Of a stretch of DNA of 14,412 bases, positions 5,852 to 13,229 are shown in pieces (the first letter of the stretch is position 1; each line of letters begins with the position of its first letter). The translations under genes and the position numbers were made by a program. Under the pieces are notes generated by a model that worked only from the letters and a program-made list of their open reading frames with translations, was not told where the DNA came from and did not search any database. This DNA is from DATEFF01 sp964586395 (GTDB taxonomy: Bacteria; Patescibacteriota; Saccharimonadia; Saccharimonadales; EFPC-124), in assembly GCA_964586395.1 (NCBI GenBank), contig CAZPGP010000026.1:1-14412 (forward strand), in the 5' to 3' direction.

Positions 5852-6772
5852 TCAGCGCCAGTAGCTCTTGCCACAGTCGCCGATGACGCCTCCGTGGAAG
5901 CCGACCACCCATGCGGTGATCAACTGATCGGTCGGGTCGACCGAGGCAGTCTTGCCGTCGACTTCGATGCCGATCTTGTAGGAGAGGTCCAGGGCGACCG
6001 CCAGCTCCTTCTCGGTGAAGGCGCTCTGGTCGTAGACGCCGTGTGCCCACACGCCGGACAGACAGGCTGCCATGTACTGGCGACTGTCGGGCTCAGGCGT
6101 GGGCAGGCTCAGCTCTCGCTGGAGCGATGCGACCACGATCAGAGCTGACGTGCGGCTGGCGGTGATGGCACCGGCCAGATCTGCGACCTTGCGGTCGGCG
6201 CCCTTCTTCCACAGCCCGGAGATGACGTCGGCCGGCAGCGCGATGCTGCCGTTCGGCGCGTTGTCCGCGGAGCAGTAGAACAGGTACTCGTAGCTGGGCG
6301 TGACCTCGATCGGCTTGCCGCCCTTGGTGCACGCGCTGACGTAGCGGTCCGACCGGCTGGTGAAGTCGTAGGTGAGGGTCGGCATCTGGAGGCTGTTGGC
6401 CCCCAGCGTCGCCCTCCAGACGTCGCGGTTGGATCGCAGCAGGGCCAGGACGTACGTCTCGACGTTGACCGCGCCGTTCAGGTTCTGGCTGGTCGGGGCG
6501 GCACCGGTCGTGTAGACCGATGGCGTCATGAGTCGACTGAACTGTGGCGGTGCGGTGGGCATCGCCGAGGTGATCGACTGGGTCGGGGTGGCCGTCGGCA
6601 GCGTGGGGGCGTCGGTCGGCACGACGACGCTCTCGGTGGTCTGTGCCGGTGTTGCGCCGGTGTCGGTCTGCTGGCTCTTGGCTGCGTCACTGCCGCCGAA
6701 GCAAGCGGTGACCGCCAGCATCACCGTAGCGAGGCCGAGGCCGAGAGCGGGCAAATTTCGAGGAATGCGCAT
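5852..6772 (-). CDS. Exported lipoprotein, catalytically dead neutral-zinc-metallopeptidase-like domain
   Basis: 306 residues. A signal peptide with lipobox VTAC (Cys24) is followed by a Thr/Pro/Ala-rich linker (about 28-100) as in surface lipoproteins, then a domain (about 103-306) that matches by eye the framework of the YpfJ/KPN_02809 (PF04228-type) peptidases: VW near 118, the cysteine pair before and in YLFYCSAD (Cys148, Cys167), ADLAGAITASRTS (197-209) where the zinc site should be, AACLSGVWAHG (235-245) for the usual ADCxAGVWAH, a helix resembling the family's EEALxAAxxIGDD, and a final GFHGG...DC. The HExxH motif is replaced by S206-R-T-S-A210, and the Glu and Asp of the ELQADC segment are gone, so no zinc hydrolysis is expected. 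The GC-rich codon use differs from that of its neighbours. The ATG has a weak upstream AGG. Lipoprotein status is firm; the peptidase kinship is my alignment from memory. Confidence 0.75.
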   Translation of the reverse strand: MRIPRNLPALGLGLATVMLAVTACFGGSDAAKSQQTDTGATPAQTTESVVVPTDAPTLPTATPTQSITSAMPTAPPQFSRLMTPSVYTTGAAPTSQNLNGAVNVETYVLALLRSNRDVWRATLGANSLQMPTLTYDFTSRSDRYVSACTKGGKPIEVTPSYEYLFYCSADNAPNGSIALPADVISGLWKKGADRKVADLAGAITASRTSALIVVASLQRELSLPTPEPDSRQYMAACLSGVWAHGVYDQSAFTEKELAVALDLSYKIGIEVDGKTASVDPTDQLITAWVVGFHGGVIGDCGKSYWR

Positions 6773-6804
6773 GAAGCACCTGCCTTATCTGGGTTGCGAG
6801 GCGG

Positions 6805-6818
6805 CAAATCCGCCGTAC
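6805..6818. repeat. Right inverted repeat of the GC-rich island
   Basis: CAAATCCGCCGTAC, the inverted partner of 5793-5806 (13 of 14). It lies upstream of the lipoprotein gene. With GGCGG (6800-6804) just before it, part of it can also fold into a short local hairpin, so a structural reading is possible. Confidence 0.5.
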
Positions 6819-6842
6819 GAGCAATACAATACAATAATTATG

Positions 6843-6857
6843 CCGTTAAATCAACGG
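6843..6857 (-). terminator. Possible weak terminator of yajQ
   Basis: Five-pair stem CCGTT / AACGG (6843-6847 with 6853-6857) that includes the yajQ stop codon, followed on the minus strand by a T-rich stretch (TAATTATTGTATTGTATTG). The stem is short, so this is tentative. Confidence 0.4.
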
Positions 6858-7351
6858 TAATTCGTGAAGTTCAGAGGGAAATCAAAGTCCTGTGTCTCCA
6901 AAAGTTTCATCGCAGCCTGAAGTTCATCTTTCTTAGCGCTAGTAACGCGGACAGCGTCACCCTGGATCTGCGTTTTGACCTTGGGGAGTTCTTGGCGGAT
7001 GATTGCGGCGATTTTCTTGGATTTATCCTGGTCGAGGCCTTTACGGAAGGCGACGTCGCGTGTGACCTTCATATTGCTGGTGGTCGGTTCCTTTGAGGTA
7101 TCCAGAATCTTCTGGCTGACATCGCGGCCGGCGAGTTTCTTGCGCAGGATATCGAGGATGGAATCGACGTGATATTCATTGTCGCCAGTTACGCTCAGGC
7201 CAGTTTTGGCGGCATCGCGGAACTCGACGTCGGCGTTTGTGCCCTTCATGTCATAGCGGGTGCCAATTTCACGCTTGGTCTGGTCGACGGCGTTAATGAC
7301 CTCTGCGAGGTTGTATTCGGAAACGATATCAAAAGAAAATGTTGCTGCCAT
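6851..7351 (-). CDS. yajQ: YajQ/DUF520 nucleotide-binding protein
   Basis: 166 residues, full length for the family. It begins with the typical FSFDIVSEYNLAEVINAVDQ, continues with the conserved TRYDMKG and DILRKKLAGR segments, has GLDQDKSKKIAAII in the second half, and ends with TQIQGDAVRVTSAKKDELQA and the terminal DFPLNFTNYR. YajQ-family proteins are small cytoplasmic two-domain proteins; members bind nucleotides and tRNA in vitro, and a Xanthomonas member binds cyclic di-GMP and affects transcription. No cyclic-di-GMP gene is seen here, so the role in this organism is open. The gene is divergent from pheS, with 70 bases between start codons. The TGA stop suggests UGA is not recoded. The -10 box lies ten bases upstream of ATG 7351, giving almost no leader. 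Confidence 0.92.
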   Translation of the reverse strand: MAATFSFDIVSEYNLAEVINAVDQTKREIGTRYDMKGTNADVEFRDAAKTGLSVTGDNEYHVDSILDILRKKLAGRDVSQKILDTSKEPTTSNMKVTRDVAFRKGLDQDKSKKIAAIIRQELPKVKTQIQGDAVRVTSAKKDELQAAMKLLETQDFDFPLNFTNYR

Positions 7352-7361
7352 AGTAATTCCT

Positions 7362-7370
7362 ATTATAACA
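7362..7370 (-). promoter_or_regulatory. Extended -10 promoter of yajQ
   Basis: The minus strand reads TGTTATAAT, a perfect TGnTATAAT. Ten bases lie between it and the ATG, so the leader should be about 3 bases. Confidence 0.7.
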
Positions 7371-7403
7371 GGAGATGCACTACAGTTTTTGCCGTTCAGG
7401 CGG

Positions 7404-7409
7404 TATACT
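7404..7409 (+). promoter_or_regulatory. -10 box of the pheS-pheT-murI-nudix operon
   Basis: TATACT, 12 bases before ATG 7422, in the short gap divergent from yajQ. No convincing -35 or TGn is seen. No T-box leader or attenuator fits in the space. Confidence 0.5.
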
Positions 7410-7421
7410 TGTACTCAAGAT

Positions 7422-8474
7422 ATGAACGAGTCTATAGACACTGCCCGAACAGAGCTGCTGAAGCGGTTTGATGACCTAAGCGTGAAGCGCGATATTTTGA
7501 AAGCCCCTGAACTGCGTGAGCTGTATGGACGCATGAAGGACCTCAGCAATGAGGAGCGCCCGGCGTATGGTCAAGCTATTAACGAGCTTCGAACCGAGCT
7601 AGAACGCAAGGTTGCTGAGTCTGAGGCGGCCGAGGCCGATGCTAACGTGACGCCTATCGATGTTACCGCGCCATTCGGCCAGAATGTAGCCAGCGTCAAG
7701 CGTCCACACGCACTGCCAGCCGCTGACGGGAGTACCCATCCGTTGATGCGAGAGCTCGACCATGTTCTCGACATCTTTTATCGCATGGGCTTCACCGCTG
7801 TCGAAAGCCGCCAACTAGATGACGACTACCATATGTTCAGCGCTCTGAACTTCCCAGAAGGTCATCCGGCGCGCGACGACTACGACACCTTCATGACCGT
7901 CGAGACCGACAAGGACGGTAAACAATTCATCGCTCCCGCACATACTTCAACGATGCAAAACCGCGTACTTCAGCAGTACAAAGCCAACCTGGACGAAGGC
8001 AAGCCGATTGCCGTTGTCATTCCTGGTCGCGTTTTCCGTAACGAAGATCTCGATGCTCGCCACGAGCACACTTTCTATCAGCTCGAAGGCGTCTATGTCG
8101 ACAAGGGCATCCACGCCGGCAACTTGCTCGCCACCTTCAAGACGTTCCTGAGCAATTATTACCAGCAGGACATCGACATCAAGAGCCAGCCGTTCTACTT
8201 CCCCTTCACCGAACCAAGCTTCGAACTGGCACTGAGTTGCCCGTTCTGTCAGAAGAAAGGCTGCAATGTCTGTAGCTACAGCGGCTGGATCGAGCTGTTG
8301 GGTATGGGTATGATCCATCCCAACGTTCTGAAGGAGGCCGGCATTGACCCGAACGAATACACCGGCTTTGCCTGGGGCGGCGGCATCGAGCGTCTGGTGA
8401 TGATGAAGTACAATATCGAAGACATTCGTCATTTCGAAGCAGGCAAACTGGAATTCTTGAGGCAATTTTCATGA
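7422..8474 (+). CDS. pheS: Phenylalanine-tRNA ligase alpha subunit
   Basis: 350 residues from ATG 7422. An N-terminal charged coiled coil (about 1-75), which contacts tRNA in this family, is followed by the class II catalytic core: THPL near 105, FPEGHPARDDYDTF (144-157), motif 2 around GRVFRNEDLDARHEHTFYQ (202-220), and motif 3 GFAWGGGIERLVMMK (315-329). Four cysteines (273, 276, 281, 284) in CPFC...GCNVC form a small zinc-ribbon-like knuckle, a feature of many bacterial PheS. It charges tRNA-Phe as an alpha2beta2 complex with PheT. The frame is open further upstream (ATG 7260), but that would run back through the promoter and into yajQ; 350 residues is the normal length. The stop overlaps the pheT start as ATGA. 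Confidence 0.95.
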   Translation: MNESIDTARTELLKRFDDLSVKRDILKAPELRELYGRMKDLSNEERPAYGQAINELRTELERKVAESEAAEADANVTPIDVTAPFGQNVASVKRPHALPAADGSTHPLMRELDHVLDIFYRMGFTAVESRQLDDDYHMFSALNFPEGHPARDDYDTFMTVETDKDGKQFIAPAHTSTMQNRVLQQYKANLDEGKPIAVVIPGRVFRNEDLDARHEHTFYQLEGVYVDKGIHAGNLLATFKTFLSNYYQQDIDIKSQPFYFPFTEPSFELALSCPFCQKKGCNVCSYSGWIELLGMGMIHPNVLKEAGIDPNEYTGFAWGGGIERLVMMKYNIEDIRHFEAGKLEFLRQFS

Positions 8475-11017
8475 GAGTCGCATTATCACTCGCAAAGTTT
8501 TATACCAATCTAGACACTTCGGCTAAGCCCGTTGCTGAACTAGTTGACCGCATTGGCTCGCAGCTCGGTGCTGTCGAGGAAGTTATCAGCCTGAAGGATC
8601 AGTACGCAGGTGTGTTGATCGCGCGCGTCGTCAGTTGTATCGACCACCCAGACTCCGACCACTTGCACCTCTGCAAGATCGATGATGGCGGGGTAGCGGA
8701 GGGCGTCGAGCGCGACGAGAACGGCCACGTGCAAGTTGTGTGCGGCGCGCCAAATGTCCGTGAAGGCCTGTTGGTTGCATGGCTACCTCCTGGCTCAACG
8801 GTGCCAAGCACTTACCACAAAGATCCATTTGTACTTGAAGCCCGCAAGCTTCGCGGCACCGTCAGTAATGGCATGCTCGCCAGCGCCAAGGAGCTCGGCA
8901 TCAGCGATGACCACGAAGGCATCCTGGAAGTCGACGAAGAAGTTGCCCCAGGAACTGCATTTGCCGAAGCCTACCACCTGAACGACCATATTATCGACAT
9001 CGAGAACAAGATGTTCACACATCGCCCGGACTGCTTCGGTGTACTGGGTGTATACCGCGAGATTGCTGGCATCTATCATCAACAGTTCGAAGGCCCGTCG
9101 TGGTACACCAGCGACAAGTATTTGTTGAATTCTGAATCGACCGCATTGCCGCTGACCGTCATGAACGAGCTTCCTGAACTTGTGCCGCGCTTTGTGATGA
9201 TCCCGATGCGCGACGTGCAGGTCAAGCCAAGCCCAATCTGGCTTCAGGTGCACCTCATGCGTGCCGGCATTCGTCCGATCAATAACATTGTCGACATCAC
9301 CAACTACCTGATGTATCTAACTGGCCAGCCGCTACACGCGTATGACTATGATAAAGTTGCTGCGCTGACGGATGGCGAAGGCGCTGAAGTCACCGTGCGA
9401 TATCCACGCGAAGGCGAGAAGGCGAAATTGCTGAATGGCAAAGAGATCTCGCCTCGCGCAGAAGCGATTATGATCGCTTCTGGCGACCATTTGATCGGCG
9501 TTGGCGGCATTATGGGCGGCAGCGAAACTGAAGTCGACGACAATACAAAGAATATTATTCTGGAATGCGCCACATTCGACATGTACTCCGTCCGCCGCAC
9601 GAGCATGGTGCACGGCTTATTTACTGACGCAGTTGCACGCTTCAACAAGGGCCAATCACCCCTTCAGAACGTCCACGTGATCGCCAAGGCGGTTCACGAA
9701 GTGCGCTCGCTCGCTAGTGGCTTGGTGGCTGGCGAATTGGTAGACGATTGCCATGTCGACCCTGATGCGCTCGACAGCAATAGCCTGTATGCGCCAGTTG
9801 CCGTGACGACTGAATTCGTAAATGCCCGCCTAGGCTTACACCTGACCGCCGACGACATGGCGACTTTGCTGCGCAACGTTGAATTCCGCGTTGATATAGA
9901 CGGCGATCAGTTGATTGTTGTTGCCCCATTCTGGCGAACTGATATCGAGATCCCAGAAGATGTCGTTGAGGAAGTTGGCCGACTGTATGGTTACGATCAT
10001 TTGCCGCTTGAGCTGCCCCGTCGCGATCTGACGCCTGCAGTGAAGAACGAATCGTTCGAGCTCAAACGTCGCGCCCGCCAAGCGCTGTCCCGCGCAGGCG
10101 CCAACGAAGTCCTGACCTACACATTCGTGCACGGCAATTTGATCGACCGCGCCGGGCAAGACCGTGAGCTGGCATTCCAGATCAGCAACGCGCTGAGCCC
10201 TGACCTGCAGTACTATCGCCTAAGCCTTACTCCGAGCTTGCTCGACCTCGTTCACTCCAACATCAAGGCTGGCTACGGCGAGTTCGCATTGTTCGAGCAG
10301 AACGTTGTCTACGGCAAGAGCGAGATGGACGAAGACGGCCTACCTAAAGAGTTTGCCCGCCTAGCACTGGTTTGCGCGGCCGAACCAAAGGTCGCCGCGG
10401 AATCGCACGACGGGGCCGCATACTACCAAGCGCGTTATTACCTCGAGACTGTGCTAGATGAGTTTGCACTCACCGGTAATTTGACCTACAAGCCGCTCGC
10501 TGACGTCGACTTCAGCCAGCACCAACTCTTCACGCAGCTCACCTCGACTTTTGAGCCTAAACGCTCGGCGGTTGTCTTTAACGGAGAGCTCCTTGTCGGT
10601 GTTGTCGGTGAGTACAAGGCCAGCGTTGTCGCTGCGCTGAAGCTGCCGGTGTTCGCTGCTGGGTTCGAAATCTTCGGTTCTGCACTGGGCCGAGGTGGCG
10701 CTAAGCCATATGTCCAGATTCCACGTTTCCCAGGTTTGCAGCAGGACATTTCATTGAAGATTGCAGCTGACTTACCGTACGCTGAATTGTATGACTTCGT
10801 GCGCGATGAGCTTAAAGGCATCCTGCCAGGGCAAGTTCGGTCCTCAGTCTCGCCTGTAGACATTTATCAGCGCGAGGACGATCCAGAACACAAGCAGATT
10901 ACACTTCGCCTTGCCATCGCAAGCTACGAGCGAACGCTTAAGGCTGACGAGGTCAACGGCTTCCTGGACGCGGTAGCAGCTAAGGCGAGCGAGCGCTTCG
11001 GCGCCGAGCGAGTGTAA
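8471..11017 (+). CDS. pheT: Phenylalanine-tRNA ligase beta subunit
   Basis: 848 residues, full length. Order: an N-terminal OB-type tRNA-binding domain (about 45-165, with HPDSDHLHLCKID and VVCGAPNVR), the B3/B4 editing region (about 220-395, with INNIVDITNYLM, HAYD and ARFNKG), the B5 domain (about 454-515, ending EVGRLYGYDHLP), the catalytically inactive class II-like core (about 520-745), and a C-terminal ferredoxin-fold anticodon-binding domain (about 751-845, with PRFPGLQQDIS). It partners PheS and edits mischarged Tyr-tRNA-Phe. GAGG (8459-8462) lies eight bases before the ATG, which overlaps the pheS stop, so the two are translationally coupled. Long subunit with no visible break. Confidence 0.95.
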   Translation: MRVALSLAKFYTNLDTSAKPVAELVDRIGSQLGAVEEVISLKDQYAGVLIARVVSCIDHPDSDHLHLCKIDDGGVAEGVERDENGHVQVVCGAPNVREGLLVAWLPPGSTVPSTYHKDPFVLEARKLRGTVSNGMLASAKELGISDDHEGILEVDEEVAPGTAFAEAYHLNDHIIDIENKMFTHRPDCFGVLGVYREIAGIYHQQFEGPSWYTSDKYLLNSESTALPLTVMNELPELVPRFVMIPMRDVQVKPSPIWLQVHLMRAGIRPINNIVDITNYLMYLTGQPLHAYDYDKVAALTDGEGAEVTVRYPREGEKAKLLNGKEISPRAEAIMIASGDHLIGVGGIMGGSETEVDDNTKNIILECATFDMYSVRRTSMVHGLFTDAVARFNKGQSPLQNVHVIAKAVHEVRSLASGLVAGELVDDCHVDPDALDSNSLYAPVAVTTEFVNARLGLHLTADDMATLLRNVEFRVDIDGDQLIVVAPFWRTDIEIPEDVVEEVGRLYGYDHLPLELPRRDLTPAVKNESFELKRRARQALSRAGANEVLTYTFVHGNLIDRAGQDRELAFQISNALSPDLQYYRLSLTPSLLDLVHSNIKAGYGEFALFEQNVVYGKSEMDEDGLPKEFARLALVCAAEPKVAAESHDGAAYYQARYYLETVLDEFALTGNLTYKPLADVDFSQHQLFTQLTSTFEPKRSAVVFNGELLVGVVGEYKASVVAALKLPVFAAGFEIFGSALGRGGAKPYVQIPRFPGLQQDISLKIAADLPYAELYDFVRDELKGILPGQVRSSVSPVDIYQREDDPEHKQITLRLAIASYERTLKADEVNGFLDAVAAKASERFGAERV

Positions 11018-11019
11018 CG

Positions 11020-11838
11020 ATGAAGCCGGGTGGTAAGATTGGCTTCTTCGACTCTGGTCTCGGCGGCTTGACCGTCATGCGCGCAGTGGTAGCCCAGCTA
11101 CCGCAGTATAATTACATTTATCTCGGTGACACCGCGCACAAACCATACGGCTCCAAGCCGGCATCAGACGTGCGCGGCTATGTGCAGCAAGGCATGTCAT
11201 TCCTCTTTGACCAAGGCTGTGAGCTGGTGATAGTGGCTTGCAATACCGCGACAGCTCAGTCGTTGCGCTTTATTCAGCAGCAGTTTCTGCCAAAGTTTGC
11301 GCCGAACCGACGCGTCCTGGGTGTCATCGTGCCTGCCGCCGAAGCGGCCGTAATGGCGACGCGGACGAATCGTATCGGAGTTATTGCGACGCAGGGTACG
11401 GTCGAGGCAGGTTCATTTGCGGACGAGATTCAGAAGCTACGACCCGAAGCCACCGTCTATCAACAGGCCGCGCCAGAACTCGTCACAATGATCGAGTCTG
11501 GTTTGCATCACGGCAAAGAAATGAGCATGGTCCTGCGGCATTATCTCCAGTCGCTGCTGGCGGCCAATATCGATACGCTCGTGTTGGGCTGTGCGCATTA
11601 CGAGCGCATTGCGACCCAGGTGGCCGAGATCGTCGGGCCCGGCATTACGCTCATCAACCAAGGGCCGATTGTCGCTGAGCGCACCCAAGATTACCTATTC
11701 CGTCACGCTGACCTCAGCCACAAGCTTGTGCAGGGCGGCGAGCGTCGATTCTACTTCACGAGCAACGCTGAGGTATTTGCCGGGATGAGCCGGGAATTCT
11801 ACGGCCAACCCATAACCGCCGAGGAAGCAAAGATCTAA
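11020..11838 (+). CDS. murI: Glutamate racemase
   Basis: 272 residues. Family motifs: IGFFDSGLGGLTV (7-19), YLGDTAHKPYG (34-44; the usual Arg is His40), VACNTATA (72-79) with catalytic Cys74, Glu159 in the VTMIESG segment, and VLGCAHYER (188-196) with the second catalytic Cys191. MurI interconverts L- and D-glutamate using two cysteines and supplies D-Glu to peptidoglycan. The residue after the second cysteine is almost always Thr (GCTHY) and helps hold the substrate; here it is Ala192. The gene starts two bases after the pheT stop and its TAA overlaps the start of the next gene by one base, so it sits in the pheS operon. Probably active, with possible change in affinity. Confidence 0.9.
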   Translation: MKPGGKIGFFDSGLGGLTVMRAVVAQLPQYNYIYLGDTAHKPYGSKPASDVRGYVQQGMSFLFDQGCELVIVACNTATAQSLRFIQQQFLPKFAPNRRVLGVIVPAAEAAVMATRTNRIGVIATQGTVEAGSFADEIQKLRPEATVYQQAAPELVTMIESGLHHGKEMSMVLRHYLQSLLAANIDTLVLGCAHYERIATQVAEIVGPGITLINQGPIVAERTQDYLFRHADLSHKLVQGGERRFYFTSNAEVFAGMSREFYGQPITAEEAKI

Positions 11839-12299
11839 TGGGCAAGCAGACGGCACGCGCGATTATCTTCAATAACGACGGCAAGCTCCTGATGATCGAG
11901 CGCCACAAAGACGGTGAGCATTACTTTGTGCTGCCCGGCGGACATGTGGACGAAGGCGAAACGCCTGAGCGTGCTGTCGTGCGCGAAGTTTTTGAAGAGA
12001 CCGGCCTGGCAGTGACCATCAATAAACTGCTTTACACTAGCACCGACGACAAATATCAGAACGATCAGCGGATTTATCTGTGTGACTACCATGGTGGCGA
12101 ACCGGAACTACAGCCTGACAGTATCGAGGCGCAGCTCCAGAATTCTGGCGAGCCACAGGAATGGAAGCCGGCATGGTTTAGCTTCGACGACGTGCGTGAG
12201 CAGACGGTCTACCCGGCAGGGCTCCTGCGCTACCTAGAAGAAGATCGCGCTATCAGTTATCATCACAACCCCTATAAAATTATTGAACGAAGGGTATAA
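11838..12299 (+). CDS. NUDIX hydrolase
   Basis: 153 residues with one complete Nudix box (35-57): G, five residues, E41, seven residues, R49-E50, V51, E53-E54, G56-L57, which binds the metal and diphosphate. Upstream is the usual beta-strand region (ARAIIF, LLMIER) and FVLPGGH. Nudix enzymes cleave nucleoside diphosphates linked to another group; the specific substrate (damaged dNTP, sugar nucleotide or other) cannot be read from this sequence. The second half is polar, with a Trp-rich WKPAWFSFDDV segment. It is the last gene of the pheS operon, its ATG overlapping the murI TAA, with GAGGA (11821-11825) about 12 bases upstream. Its own TAA stop lies inside the -10 box of the next gene. Confidence 0.9.
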   Translation: MGKQTARAIIFNNDGKLLMIERHKDGEHYFVLPGGHVDEGETPERAVVREVFEETGLAVTINKLLYTSTDDKYQNDQRIYLCDYHGGEPELQPDSIEAQLQNSGEPQEWKPAWFSFDDVREQTVYPAGLLRYLEEDRAISYHHNPYKIIERRV

Positions 12300-12300
12300 T
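12295..12300 (+). promoter_or_regulatory. -10 box for the FKBP gene, overlapping a stop codon
   Basis: A perfect TATAAT that contains the TAA stop of the Nudix gene (12297-12299). Initiation near 12307 would leave about 29 leader bases with GGAGGG (12322-12327). No -35 is clear. Confidence 0.55.
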
Positions 12301-12335
12301 AGGGATAACGCAATCAATTCCGGAGGGAGCAGACA

Positions 12336-12866
12336 GTGGCAGTTAGTGGCAAGACGGTGCAACGCATCACTATTATTATCATCGCGATTGTTATGACGGT
12401 CGGTACGCTTGGGGCTTACTTTATCGTCATTATGCAGCAGAACGAGCAGCAAGCCGCATCGCAGAATCAACAAACTAAGTATCCTGACTATCCAGTGGAT
12501 GCAACAGCTTACAAAGTGGAGGGAAGTGTGAAAGAACTCGTAAAGACAGACCTGAAGACCGGTGAAGGCGCCGAGGCTAAGATCGGCGACAAAGTAAAAG
12601 TTCACTACAAGGGTACCTTTGCCCAGAGCGGTAAGAAGTTCGACAGTAGCTACGACACTGGCGAGCCTGTTGAGTTCGAGCTCAGCGAAGGCAAAGTTAT
12701 CGACGGTTGGGTACAGGGCGTACCTGGCATGAAGGAAGGCGGCAAGCGACGCCTCGAAGTTCCATCGGCACTCGGCTATGGTCCTAACGGCTATCCTGGC
12801 GCGATTCCACCTAACTCTGACCTCGTGTTCGAGATCGAGTTAATCTCTGTTACTCCGAAGCAGTAA
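12336..12866 (+). CDS. Membrane-anchored FKBP-type peptidyl-prolyl isomerase
   Basis: 176 residues from GTG 12336, chosen because GGAGGG ends eight bases before it. A single N-terminal hydrophobic helix (about 11-33) is followed by a Gln-rich linker (34-50) and an FKBP domain (about 66-172). Residues of the FK506/proline pocket are all in place: Tyr91, Phe102, Asp103, Phe114, Val121-Ile122, Trp125, Tyr148 and Phe165, with the usual VIDGWVQGVPGMKEGGKRR stretch. The domain closely follows human FKBP12 in layout. The helix should anchor it outside the membrane, without a lipobox, where it would help fold exported proteins. It has its own promoter and no clear terminator before the next one. Whether the helix is cleaved is uncertain; the lack of an AxA site favours an anchor. 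Confidence 0.92.
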   Translation: MAVSGKTVQRITIIIIAIVMTVGTLGAYFIVIMQQNEQQAASQNQQTKYPDYPVDATAYKVEGSVKELVKTDLKTGEGAEAKIGDKVKVHYKGTFAQSGKKFDSSYDTGEPVEFELSEGKVIDGWVQGVPGMKEGGKRRLEVPSALGYGPNGYPGAIPPNSDLVFEIELISVTPKQ

Positions 12867-12883
12867 ATACAACATATAGCGTC

Positions 12884-12912
12884 TTGAAACGTGCGACGGC
12901 ACTATATATAAT
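12884..12912 (+). promoter_or_regulatory. Sigma70 promoter of the glutaredoxin-trxB operon
   Basis: TTGAAA (12884-12889), exact 17-bp spacer, TATAAT (12907-12912). This is the strongest consensus promoter in the window. The leader of about 24 bases holds AAAGGGTG (12928-12935), about seven bases before ATG 12943. Confidence 0.85.
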
Positions 12913-12942
12913 GAAGTGAGCATACAGAAAGGGTGAATACTT

Positions 12943-13224
12943 ATGGCAAAAACAATCAGCATTTATACAACAAACACGTGTGTTTACTGTGTTCAGGTCA
13001 AGAAATTCCTGGAGAACAAGGGTCTAACCTACACGCTCATTAACCTGGACGACAATCCAGAACGAACCAACGAGTTGTTGGAGCTGACTGGTCAGCTGGC
13101 AGTGCCTGTCACTGTTGTGGCAGAAGAAGGCGACGACGACGCGCCAAAAGACGTGACCGTTGGATGGAACCCTGGCAAGCTGACTGCAGCAGTCGCTTCT
13201 ATGGTTAAGCCACAGGCAGCTTAA
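12943..13224 (+). CDS. Glutaredoxin-like thiol-disulfide protein
   Basis: 93 residues with the thioredoxin fold of small glutaredoxins: strand SIYTT, active site CVYC (Cys13, Cys16) at the start of helix 1, and the cis-proline loop AVPVT (Pro55). The C-terminal half has an acidic insert (EEGDDDAPKD, 61-70) before VGWNPGKL, where typical glutaredoxins have VGF. Five bases separate it from trxB, so its electrons probably come from that flavoprotein and not from glutathione, like the paired glutaredoxin/TrxR-like systems known in clostridia. No glutathione genes are seen. Possible targets are ribonucleotide reductase or peroxiredoxins, not visible here. Confidence 0.88.
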   Translation: MAKTISIYTTNTCVYCVQVKKFLENKGLTYTLINLDDNPERTNELLELTGQLAVPVTVVAEEGDDDAPKDVTVGWNPGKLTAAVASMVKPQAA

Positions 13225-13229
13225 GTACT

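Larger units (their letters stand above)
5793..6818. other. GC-rich, single-gene island of likely foreign origin
   Basis: About 1.03 kb bounded by 14-bp inverted repeats, holding one minus-strand lipoprotein gene and a GC-rich hairpin after its stop. A sampled 60 bases (6241-6300) has 39 G+C (65%) against 32 of 60 (53%) at 7021-7080 in yajQ, and the codon third positions are strongly G or C. There is no transposase or integrase. The flanks look native on both sides, so this is read as an insertion and not as a contig-end artefact. Inference: acquired from a high-GC bacterium, perhaps an actinobacterial host. Confidence 0.5.

Noticed and set aside
5852..6772. Contig chimera with an actinobacterial read
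   Set aside because: Not excluded, but the island is short, has native-like DNA on both sides and sits between matched inverted repeats, which fits insertion better.
7260..7421. Longer pheS from ATG 7260
   Set aside because: The extra 54 residues run antisense to yajQ and through both divergent promoters; 350 residues is the usual PheS size.
7352..7421. T-box or attenuator leader for the pheS operon
   Set aside because: Only 70 bases separate the divergent starts, the -10 is 12 bases from ATG, and there is no room for a T-box or leader peptide.
8223..8300. Four-cysteine knuckle in PheS as a novel insert
   Set aside because: Similar CxxC...GCxxC segments before GWxE occur in many bacterial PheS proteins.
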